This document shows, piece after piece, positions 1 to 5,985 of a stretch of 9,785 nucleotides of DNA. Below the pieces are notes generated by a model. It saw only the letters and a program-made list of their open reading frames with translations, was not told where the DNA came from and did no database searches. Source of the DNA: Treponema sp. (GTDB lineage: Bacteria; Spirochaetota; Spirochaetia; Treponematales; Breznakiellaceae); the NCBI GenBank assembly GCA_031276685.1, contig JAISMQ010000051.1, forward strand, positions 1-9,785. The letters run 5' to 3'. The number at the start of each line of letters is the position of its first letter. The first letter of the stretch is position 1. Made by a program: the position numbers and the translations under genes.

Positions 1-1
1 C

Positions 2-880
2 GAACTCGGCCTAAGCTCCGACGAAATCAAAGAAAAGATCCGCCACATCCAGGTAACGGAGAAGAAGATCCACCAGATGGAGGCGGAATTCGAAGAATCC
101 ATCGACAGCATCAACCTTATGGCCAAGGAGATCAGCCGCGGGCAGATCATGATGAAGAACGCCAAGGACCGGCTTATCAAGGCGAACCTGCGGCTCGTGG
201 TGTCCATCGCCAAAAAATACACGAACCGGGGCCTCCATTTCTTCGATCTGGTCCAGGAGGGGAATATCGGCCTTATCAAGGCCGTGGAAAAATTCGAGTA
301 CAAAAAAGGCTTTAAGTTTTCCACCTACGCCACGTGGTGGATCAGGCAGGCCATTTCCCGGTCCATCTCGGATCAGGCCCTGACCATCCGGGTGCCGGTC
401 CACATGATCGAGCAGATCAACAAGGTGGTCCGGGAAAGCCGGCAGCTTATGCAGGTCCTGGGCCGGGAGCCTACGGACGAGGAAATCGCCGAACGCCTCG
501 GCTGGGCGGCCCACAAGGTCAAGGCGGTAAAGAACGTCGCGCGGGAACCCATAAGCCTGGAAACCCCTATCGGGGAAGAAGAGGACTCCCTGCTGGGGGA
601 CTTTATCGAGGACAAGGACGTGGAGAATCCCGCCAGCCAGACCGCCTTTACGCTGCTGCAGAACCACATCTCCAAGGTGCTGTCCACGCTCCCGGCGCGG
701 GAGCAGGAAGTCCTCAAGATGCGTTTCGGCCTGGATGACGGCTATTCCCTTACCCTGGAAGAGGTGGGGCTTTACTTCAACGTTACGCGGGAACGAATCC
801 GGCAAATCGAGGCCAAGGCCCTCAGAAGGCTGCGGCATCCTATACGGAGCCGGAAATTAAAAGACTACCTGGATCACTAG
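2..880 (+). CDS. rpoD: RNA polymerase primary sigma factor RpoD (sigma-70/SigA), 5'-truncated by window edge
   Basis: This is the C-terminal 292 residues of the primary sigma factor, which directs RNA polymerase to housekeeping promoters. The frame is open from base 2 with no stop before the ATG at 77, so that ATG is internal and the true start lies upstream. Visible blocks are region 2.1-2.2 (LIKANLRLVVSIAKKY, then FFDLVQEGNIGLIKAVEKF), region 2.3-2.4 (FSTYATWWIRQAISRSISDQ), region 3 (IRVPVHMIEQINK, then GREPTDEEIAERLG and EPISLETPIGEEEDSLLGDF), and region 4.2 (LEEVG to VTRERIRQIEAKALRRLRHP, the -35 reading helix-turn-helix) near the C terminus. The DIEKDL-like acidic loop FIEDKDVENP is present. 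One oddity is Leu (codon 380-382) in DQALTIRVP, where the family usually has Arg. The product assignment is certain. The downstream gene starts 9 bases after the stop. Confidence 0.97.
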   Translation, partial: ELGLSSDEIKEKIRHIQVTEKKIHQMEAEFEESIDSINLMAKEISRGQIMMKNAKDRLIKANLRLVVSIAKKYTNRGLHFFDLVQEGNIGLIKAVEKFEYKKGFKFSTYATWWIRQAISRSISDQALTIRVPVHMIEQINKVVRESRQLMQVLGREPTDEEIAERLGWAAHKVKAVKNVAREPISLETPIGEEEDSLLGDFIEDKDVENPASQTAFTLLQNHISKVLSTLPAREQEVLKMRFGLDDGYSLTLEEVGLYFNVTRERIRQIEAKALRRLRHPIRSRKLKDYLDH

Positions 881-889
881 GGGGATCGC

Positions 890-1732
890 ATGGCAATGGA
901 AGAGGTGTTTAAAAAACTGCAAATTCTTCAGGATATCTTGTCGGAAAAGATAAAACTGGAGCGGGATATCCAGGAAATACCGAAGATCCTGGAAACCCAG
1001 GAGGAGATCCTGTCCCGGTTCAAGCGGACCTTCGTGGAAAAGAACCTGGACTACGAAAAAACCAGGACCGCCGAATCGGAATTCCGCAACCTGCTGGCGG
1101 AAGCCGAATCCCAGCGGGAAAAATCCGAAAAGTACATGGACTCGGTAAGCACCCAGCGGGAGTACGAGGCCCTGGAAAAAGAAATCCGGGATGCCACGGA
1201 AAAGGAGCAGCAGTACCGCAAGGATCTGCAGCGGGAGGAACGGCTCCTCGCGGATCTGGACGAGCAGCTTAAACAGACCGGCGCCCTTATTGAGCAGCAG
1301 GAGGCGGAGCTGGTTACCCACCGCGCCGGGGTGGGGGCGGAGATCGCGGAAAAAAAGGCCAAGATGGAAGCCCTGGGCGCGCAGGAAAAGGAACTTACCG
1401 CCAATATGGATTCGGAGGTCCTCTTTAAGTTCGAACGGATCATTCGCAACAAAATGGGCCGGGGCATCGTGGCCATCCGGGGCGGGGTCTGCATGGGCTG
1501 CCACATGATCCTGCCCGTCCAGTTCGCCAACAAGGTCCGCCAGGGGGAAGAGATCGTTTTCTGCCCCTACTGCTCGCGGATCCTCTGCTACGAAGAAACG
1601 GACGAGGGGCAGGAGGAGTTTTTCAACATCGAAGATTCAGGAAGCCTCTCCGATCTTGACGATATGGAAGAGGAGGAATTCGAAGAGGAAGACGAGGAAG
1701 AAGAAAAAGTAAACGCCGATTACGAGGAGTAG
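890..1732 (+). CDS. Coiled-coil protein with C-terminal C4 zinc ribbon (zf-RING_7/CT398-FlgZ type)
   Basis: A 280-residue predicted cytoplasmic protein. Residues about 5-185 are heptad-rich and charged, forming a long antiparallel coiled coil. The zinc ribbon follows, with C201-x2-C204 (CMGCHMILP) and C225-x2-C228 (CPYCSRIL), and a further Cys at 233. The last ~35 residues are a strongly acidic tail (DDMEEEEFEEEDEEEE). This layout matches the zinc-ribbon family that includes Chlamydia CT398 and Helicobacter HP0958/FlgZ. From knowledge of that family, members bind sigma-54 and flagellar or secretion components; a role here is inference only. I chose the ATG at 890 because AGGGGG (879-884), overlapping the rpoD stop, sits 5 bases upstream. 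The in-frame ATG at 896 is the alternative. The tight spacing argues for co-transcription with rpoD. The acidic tail is probably lineage-specific. Confidence 0.9.
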   Translation: MAMEEVFKKLQILQDILSEKIKLERDIQEIPKILETQEEILSRFKRTFVEKNLDYEKTRTAESEFRNLLAEAESQREKSEKYMDSVSTQREYEALEKEIRDATEKEQQYRKDLQREERLLADLDEQLKQTGALIEQQEAELVTHRAGVGAEIAEKKAKMEALGAQEKELTANMDSEVLFKFERIIRNKMGRGIVAIRGGVCMGCHMILPVQFANKVRQGEEIVFCPYCSRILCYEETDEGQEEFFNIEDSGSLSDLDDMEEEEFEEEDEEEEKVNADYEE

Positions 1733-1774
1733 ATCCGTCCCCGGTTCGGGGCGGCCCCGCAGCAAGGTTTTTAT

Positions 1775-2250
1775 AACGGTGAACCGTTCAGCCGCGGCGG
1801 CCCCAAGAAAGCCCTCCGCGCTTATGCGGGGGGCATGGGCGCCGTCCGAGGAAAGTCCGGGCTCCGCAGGGCATGATGCCGGGTAACGCCCGGGCGGAAG
1901 GCGCGGATCGGGCCGGGGGCCTGCCTCCGGCGCGATATCCCGCCTTTCGACAGACAGCGCAACAGAAAACAAACCGCGAAGGGGGGCTCCGGCCCTCCCC
2001 GCAAGGGTGAAACGGCGGGGCAAGAGCCCGCCGCGGCGCCGGCAACGGCGCCGGCACGGCAAGCCTCATCAGGAGCAAAATCAAGCGGCGCAACAAAAGC
2101 CCGTCTTTTGTGCCGGCTGCCCGCCGGCCAAGCGCAGGTAGATTGCCGGGGGTTACCCCGGAGGCCGTCCGCAAGGCCGGCCCGAGACAGATGGCTGAAG
2201 GGTCCCTAAGGCCCCGATAACAGAACCCGGCTTACGGTTCACCGTTTTTT
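1775..2250 (+). ncRNA. rnpB: RNase P RNA (bacterial type A)
   Basis: This is the catalytic RNA that trims the 5' leaders of pre-tRNAs. Conserved region I reads GAGGAAAGTCCGGGCTCC (1848-1865), and the 3' conserved block reads ACAGAACCCGGCTTA (2220-2234). They pair as helix P4: AAGTCCGGG (1853-1861, with the diagnostic bulged T at 1856) against CCCGGCTT (2226-2233). The ends are set by P1, a perfect 13-bp pairing of AACGGTGAACCGT (1775-1787) with ACGGTTCACCGTT (2234-2246). Internal hairpins include GGCGCCG-GCAA-CGGCGCC (2035-2052, GNRA tetraloop) and ACAAAAG-CCCGT-CTTTTGT (2093-2111). At about 476 nt it is longer than the usual 350-400, with the extra length in GC-rich peripheral helices. I see no good -10/-35 just upstream, so it may be processed from the rpoD operon transcript. 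Exact ends are estimated to within a few bases. Confidence 0.96.
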
Positions 2251-2251
2251 T
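2234..2251 (+). terminator. Probable rnpB 3' end / intrinsic terminator
   Basis: The 3' strand of RNase P helix P1 (2234-2246) runs directly into seven T residues (2245-2251). ACGG-TTCA-CCGT can also fold locally. A GC-containing stem followed by a T tract fits an intrinsic terminator, but the local stem is only 4 bp, so termination may need the full P1 helix or rely on processing. Confidence 0.5.
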
Positions 2252-2359
2252 CGATTTCTCCCGCGCCCCCGGGCCAGCGCGTTAAATAAAAACGGGGCCG
2301 TGTTTTATACCTTTCACGCCGACGGTTTACCTTCCGCGTATGCCCACCTTATCCAACGG

Positions 2360-2553
2360 CAGGGCCAGCGCATATACCCCACAGGGAATTGACGGGGGCG
2401 CTTAAAACAGGGGGGCAGATGTTGGGCGGGGTGTCGGCGGGAAAAACGCCATGCCTGCATGGATTTTTACCGCCGACAGGACCCCAGGATGATGTCAAAC
2501 CCTGTTTTTAAGCGCCCGCAGTGAATACCGTTGTGGTATATGCGCTGGCCCTG
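2360..2553. repeat. Large imperfect inverted repeat / long hairpin (MITE-like or structured RNA)
   Basis: The arms pair in nested blocks. CAGGGCCAGCGCATATACC (2360-2378) is the exact reverse complement of 2535-2553 (19 bp). GGGCGCTTAAAACAGGG (2396-2412) pairs with 2500-2517, with one bulged base. At the apex TGTCGGCGG (2432-2440) pairs with 2470-2478, AAAAA with TTTTT, and CCATG with CATGG around a 4-base loop near 2454-2457. Weaker matches (CCGCGT at 2334 with ACGCGG at 2567; ATGCCC at 2340 with GGGCAT at 2556) suggest outer ends at about 2334-2572. No T tract follows, I see no target-site duplication, and no credible ORF lies inside. It fills most of the 350-base gap between rnpB and the next gene. 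The rest of that gap, 2252-2333, holds nothing I can support. It could be a degraded MITE, a non-coding RNA or a processing hairpin. Confidence 0.75.
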
Positions 2554-2563
2554 GCGGGCATAA

Positions 2564-2593
2564 TTGACGCGGCGCCCCCTTGTGCGGTATGGT
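2564..2593 (+). promoter_or_regulatory. Candidate sigma-70 promoter for the TPR-mre operon
   Basis: A -35-like TTGACG (2564-2569) lies 18 bases before a -10-like TATGGT (2588-2593). Initiation would be expected around 2600-2602, which is at the ATG of the TPR gene (2602), so the transcript would be leaderless or nearly so. The -35 box is good, the -10 is moderate (4 of 6 to TATAAT). The box lies at the outer edge of the inverted repeat. Identified by eye only. Confidence 0.4.
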
Positions 2594-2601
2594 AAAGGGG
2601 A

Positions 2602-3546
2602 ATGTATAGGGAGAAAAAGTACCTTGGCCCCCGTTATCACCGATCATACGTTATCCGCTGGGTTTCGGTGTTCGTACTCGTGTTGTTTCTCGCCTCCGCG
2701 GCGGTCCTTGCGGGTATCACCCTGCGAAACCGGGAAAGCAAGGCCAGGCAGGAAATGCTCTCCCTGTGGGAAGCGGGCGCCTACGCGGAAGCTTTCGATT
2801 TCAGCAGCCTGGAATTAAGCGCCCGGCCCCTCGACTACCTCGCCCTTACCGTCAACGGTTTTTCCGCCTACCAGCTTGGGATCGCCCAGATCAACAGTTC
2901 CGATACGCTTGCGTACATCGACCGCTGCGTCTGGTCCCTCAGGAAAGCCCTGCTCTCCAGGCGCCCGTCCAACCTCGGGGAACTCTACTACGTCCTTGGC
3001 AAAGCGTACTACCACAAGGGCCCCGCCTTCGCGGACCTGGCGGTCCGGTTTTTGGAACAGGCCGGGGCGCTGTCCTTCCAGGCCCGGGACATGGGCGAAT
3101 TTCTGGGGCTTTCCTACGCGGCAATCAAGGACTACCGTTCCAGCGTCGCGGCCTTCAGCCGCGCCCTGGAGCCGGAGGGCGCCTCGGATCTCCTGCTCCT
3201 CTCCATCGCCCGCTCCTACATAGCCCTGGGGGAAGCCCAGGGCGAACCCCCCGCCCAGGCGAAACCCTACCTGATCCGCTGCGTTGAAACTTCGCGGGAT
3301 TCGGCGGCCGTCACGGCGGCCCGGCTTTTGTACGCGGGGATCCTCCTGGAAGAGGGGGATGCCGGGGAAGCGGAGACCCAGTACCAGCTTATCTTGGATG
3401 AAACCGGCGGAAACGCCGAAGCCTATTACCAGTTAGGCGAATTATACGCGGCCCGGGGCGATACCGCACGGGCGCGGGCGGAGTGGCGGCGGGCGGTTCG
3501 CCTTGATCCGGTCCACAAACAAGCGCGTCTGCGTTTGAATATGTAA
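2602..3546 (+). CDS. Membrane-anchored TPR-repeat protein
   Basis: A 314-residue protein with a basic N terminus and one hydrophobic segment (about residues 20-41), giving an N-terminal anchor with the rest probably outside the cytoplasmic membrane. The remainder is alpha-helical with tetratricopeptide-like repeats. The clearest is residues 271-303 (NAEAYYQLGELYAARGDTAR to AVRLDP), and earlier degenerate units surround LGELYYVLGKAYYHKGPAFA and FLGLSYAAIKDYRSSVAAFS. TPR domains mediate protein-protein contacts and carry no catalytic motif. The start at 2602 is forced from upstream by an in-frame TAA at 2593-2595. The purine run AAAGGGG (2594-2600) is too close to be a normal ribosome site, which fits a leaderless message. 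It lies 44 bases before mreB and probably heads that operon, so a scaffolding role in the elongation complex is plausible but inferred. Confidence 0.9.
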   Translation: MYREKKYLGPRYHRSYVIRWVSVFVLVLFLASAAVLAGITLRNRESKARQEMLSLWEAGAYAEAFDFSSLELSARPLDYLALTVNGFSAYQLGIAQINSSDTLAYIDRCVWSLRKALLSRRPSNLGELYYVLGKAYYHKGPAFADLAVRFLEQAGALSFQARDMGEFLGLSYAAIKDYRSSVAAFSRALEPEGASDLLLLSIARSYIALGEAQGEPPAQAKPYLIRCVETSRDSAAVTAARLLYAGILLEEGDAGEAETQYQLILDETGGNAEAYYQLGELYAARGDTARARAEWRRAVRLDPVHKQARLRLNM

Positions 3547-3550
3547 CAAA

Positions 3551-3567
3551 GGCGCCTCCGGGGCGCC
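3551..3567 (+). other. GC-rich hairpin in the TPR-mreB gap
   Basis: GGCGCC (3551-3556) and GGCGCC (3562-3567) form a 6-bp stem with a TCCGG loop. No T tract follows, so it is unlikely to be a terminator. It may separate or stabilise mRNA segments upstream of the mreB ribosome site AGGGG (3581-3585). Confidence 0.4.
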
Positions 3568-3590
3568 GGTTTGGGGACACAGGGGATACT

Positions 3591-4619
3591 ATGTTTGGAA
3601 AAAAATCTTCGGATATCGGGATAGATTTGGGTACCTGCAACACCCTTATTTACATACGGGGGAAGGGCATCGTTCTTAACGAGCCGTCCGTGGTAGCCGT
3701 GGAACGGGGCACCAGGAAGGTGGTGGCGGTCGGGACGGACGCGAAACGGATGCTCTGGAAAACCCCGGAGGATATTATCGCCATAAGGCCCCTGCGGGAC
3801 GGGGTTATCGCGGACCTTGAATCCACGGAAAAGATGATGCGCTACTTTATCTCCAAGGCCCTGCCCCGCTACCGTTTCGTAAAGCCCCGGATGGTGATCG
3901 GCATCCCGTCCTGCATAACCGAGGTCGAGCGCCGGGCGGTGGAGGAAAGCGCGTACAAATCGGGGGCGCGGGAGGTCATCGTCATCGAGGAAAGCCGGGC
4001 TGCGGCTATCGGCGCGGGTATTCCCATTTTCGAGCCCGCCGGCCACATGATCTGAGACATCGGCGGCGGGACCACGGAGATCTCCGTTATCTCCCTGGGG
4101 GGCATGGTGGTTACCAACGCCATCCGCCTGGGGGGGGACGAATTCAACGAGGCCATCATCAAGCACGTCCGCAGCGTCCACAACCTTATCATCGGCGAAC
4201 AGACCGCGGAGCGGCTTAAAATCGAGATTGGCAACGCCTCCCCGGATAAAACCATCGAGAAGGTGGAGATCAAGGGGACCGACGCCATAACGGGCCTTCC
4301 CCGGCGGCTGGAGATCGATTCGGTGGAAGTGCGGGATGCCCTGCACGACCCCATTACCCAGATCGTGGAAGAGATCAAAACGACGCTGGGGAGAACCCCG
4401 CCGGAACTGGCGGCGGACATCGTGGAGCGCGGCATCGTAATGACCGGGGGGGGGTCCCTCCTCAAGGGGCTGGACAAGCTAATCGGAAAGGAAACCGGCG
4501 TGCCGGTTATTCTGGCGGAATCCCCGCTGGACTGCGTCGCCCTGGGGGCGGGGAAATATTTTGAATACGCCAGAGGCTTTGACAACACCCGCAGTATTTA
4601 TGACAATCTAAACGGTTAA
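3591..4619 (+). CDS. mreB: Rod-shape actin homologue MreB, interrupted by an in-frame TGA at codon 155
   Basis: MreB is the bacterial actin that polymerises on ATP under the membrane and guides the elongation machinery. The reading frame spans 343 codons including the terminal TAA, the normal family length, with AGGGG 5 bases before the ATG at 3591. Actin-fold motifs in order: phosphate-1 loop DIGIDLGTCNTLIYIRGKG (about residues 8-26), GIPSCITEVERRAVEESA, phosphate-2 loop DIGGGTTEISVISLGG (from residue 156), GGDEFNEAI, GEQTAERLKIEIG and the adenosine motif GIVMTGGGSLLKGLDKLI. Codon 155 (4053-4055) is TGA, directly before the phosphate-2 Asp, and the frame is unchanged on both sides. Termination there would give a 154-residue fragment, and restart at the ATG at 4104 would lack the phosphate-2 loop, so neither piece should work as an actin. 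The cause may be a nonsense mutation, a sequence error, or recoding. Family identity is certain; functional state is unknown. Confidence 0.93.
4053..4055 (+). other. In-frame TGA codon inside mreB
   Basis: The codons read ATG ATC TGA GAC ATC GGC, so the protein would read HMI-[TGA]-DIGGGTTE. The pbp2 and rodA genes in this window end in TGA, and all tryptophans in the neighbouring genes are TGG, so TGA is a normal stop here. The position is usually Val in well-known MreBs. TGA is one substitution from Cys (TGC/TGT) or Trp (TGG), but two or more from any Val codon. Confidence 0.95.
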
Positions 4620-4625
4620 CGGTGC

Positions 4626-5489
4626 ATGGCCATCAAGGAAAAAAGGAGGCCCGGAACCCGTTTCGGCTTAACGTCCTATGTTTTCGCGGCCCTGGTTGTC
4701 GGTTCCTTTTCGCTGCTCCTCATTTCCACCCGCAGTTTTGTTGCCGACATTAAAGACATGGGGCTCAGCCTGTTTTCCGGCGTCAGGGGCGGGATCTACG
4801 AGGCGGGCTCCCTGGTTTCCCGTACCGTTCTTTCCATCCGGGAGCTGGCCAGCCTGCGCCGCGAATATGCCGAGCTGGCCGGGCGCCTGGCCCGCTATGA
4901 GCAGCTTGAGCGTACTGCGGCGGAGATCAGGCAGGAGAATATCCGGCTGCGGGAACAGTTGAATTTTTCCCAGTCCGCAAGCTACCTCCACATCCCTGCG
5001 GAAATTATCGGCGGCGATCCGGACAACCTGTTTTCCGCTCTGGTTATCAACAAGGGCAGGCACGCGGGGGTGGAAAACAACATGCCGGTAATCGCCTGGC
5101 AGAACGGCGTCCAGGGCCTTGTGGGCAAGGTTGTCCAAACCGGGCAGTTTGAAAGCCTGGTAATGCCCGTATACGATGTCAGCTCTTTTGTCTCGTCCCG
5201 GTTTTCCGTGTCCCGCTACGACGGGATAGTCGAAGGGCAGGGCGGCGCCGACGCCCCCCTGCGGATGCGCTTTATCAGGAAACGGGCGCGGGAAGAAATA
5301 AGCTTCGGGGATCTTGTCGTTACCAACGGTACCGGCGGCGTTTACCCCGTGGGGATAACCGTCGGGCGGGTTAACGCCATCTACTACCAGGACTATGAAA
5401 TTTCCATGGAGGTAGATCTGGAAAGCGCCGTTGATTTTTCCCGTCTCGAGTACGTTTTTGTCATCGGCGGGGAGGGGCGGGATGGCTAA
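4626..5489 (+). CDS. mreC: Rod shape-determining protein MreC
   Basis: A 287-residue protein of the normal family layout. A short basic cytoplasmic tail is followed by one membrane helix (about residues 15-34), a charged coiled coil (about 70-117, around SLRREYAELAGRLARYEQLE), then the two periplasmic beta domains with the MreC hallmarks PAEIIGGDPDNLFSALVINKG, NGVQGLVGKVVQTG, VSRYDGIVEGQG and GDLVVTNGTGGVYPVGITVG. MreC binds and activates PBP2 and links the MreB filament to wall synthesis. It starts 6 bases after the mreB stop without a strong ribosome site (only GGTG), which suggests translational coupling to mreB. Coupling would expose mreC to any premature stop in mreB, so the TGA there matters for this gene too. 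Confidence 0.95.
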   Translation: MAIKEKRRPGTRFGLTSYVFAALVVGSFSLLLISTRSFVADIKDMGLSLFSGVRGGIYEAGSLVSRTVLSIRELASLRREYAELAGRLARYEQLERTAAEIRQENIRLREQLNFSQSASYLHIPAEIIGGDPDNLFSALVINKGRHAGVENNMPVIAWQNGVQGLVGKVVQTGQFESLVMPVYDVSSFVSSRFSVSRYDGIVEGQGGADAPLRMRFIRKRAREEISFGDLVVTNGTGGVYPVGITVGRVNAIYYQDYEISMEVDLESAVDFSRLEYVFVIGGEGRDG

Positions 5490-5985
5490 AAACGTGGCGT
5501 GGGCCGCGTTCTTTTCCCTGGTGGCCGCCCTGCTCCAGTCCACCCTGTTTTTCCGGATTTCGCTGTACCGCACCGTGCCGGATTTCGCCCTGGGAATCAT
5601 CGTTTACAGCGCCTATGTGAACGGCGCCATGACCGGGCAGCTTTCCGGGTTTTTTTCCGGCCTTCTTTTGGATTTTGTCTCCAACGCGCCGCTGGGCCTG
5701 AACGCCCTGATCCGTACCGTTACGGGGGCGCTTGCGGGCCTGTTAAAGGGCACCTTTTTTCTTGACACGGTGTTTCTCCCCATGATCCTCTGCGCCGCGG
5801 CGACGCTGTTCAAGGCGCTTATGTTTTTTTTGCTCAGCCTGCTCCTGGCCGGCGCGGTCCCGTCTTATTCCCTGGCCGCCCCGACCCTGTGGATAGAACT
5901 CCTGCTGAACACCCTAAGCGCGCCGTTTCTGTTCGGCCTGCTAAAACTCTTCCGGCCCCTGCTGGCGGGGAAAGGTGATATCTAA
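5482..5985 (+). CDS. mreD: Rod shape-determining membrane protein MreD
   Basis: A 167-residue, strongly hydrophobic protein with about five or six membrane helices, the usual size of MreD. The typical motif GLLLDFVSNAPLGLNAL is clear at about residues 60-76. MreD is an integral partner of MreC in the elongation complex. I place the start at 5482 rather than at the earlier in-frame ATG at 5431, because GGAGGGG (5471-5477) lies 4 bases before it and the product then begins MAKNVAWAAF, directly before the first helix. That start overlaps the mreC stop by 8 bases. Confidence 0.93.
   Translation: MAKNVAWAAFFSLVAALLQSTLFFRISLYRTVPDFALGIIVYSAYVNGAMTGQLSGFFSGLLLDFVSNAPLGLNALIRTVTGALAGLLKGTFFLDTVFLPMILCAAATLFKALMFFLLSLLLAGAVPSYSLAAPTLWIELLLNTLSAPFLFGLLKLFRPLLAGKGDI

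Noticed and set aside
1739..1751. CCCCG-GTT-CGGGG hairpin after the zinc-ribbon gene
   Set aside because: The stem is short and is not followed by a T tract (the T run at 1768-1772 is too far away), so I do not call it a terminator.
2271..2371. Direct repeat GGGCCAGCGC (2271-2280 and 2362-2371)
   Set aside because: It is only 10 bases of GC-rich sequence and no third copy in this orientation was noticed. It may be a remnant of the inverted-repeat arm but is not supportable alone.
2385..2399. GGAATTGACGGGGGC, identical to a universal 16S rRNA segment
   Set aside because: The match covers only 15 bases. The flanks do not continue as 16S and it lies inside the inverted repeat, so I treat it as coincidence, though a BLAST search would settle it.
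2564..2818. Alternative + strand ORF overlapping the TPR gene start
   Set aside because: It lies in another frame over the promoter and the TPR coding region. The overlapping frame has a membrane helix and TPR motifs, while this one is Arg/Ser-rich with no family resemblance.
4053..4055. Genetic-code change with TGA read as Trp genome-wide
   Set aside because: pbp2 and rodA end in TGA followed closely by the next gene, tryptophans in the window are TGG, and no other core gene has an internal TGA.
4040..4110. Frameshift as the cause of the broken mreB
   Set aside because: The frame before and after the TGA is the same and the motifs are contiguous. Only a compensating pair of indels within a few bases could mimic this.
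3426..4346. Long - strand ORF opposite mreB, and other - strand ORFs (11-838, 4668-5600, 6945-7646)
   Set aside because: They are shadows of conserved + strand genes in GC-rich DNA. None shows recognisable domains or a ribosome site.
5431..5481. Longer N terminus for mreD
   Set aside because: It lies within the mreC coding end. The ATG at 5482 has a strong GGAGGGG ribosome site and begins directly before the first helix.
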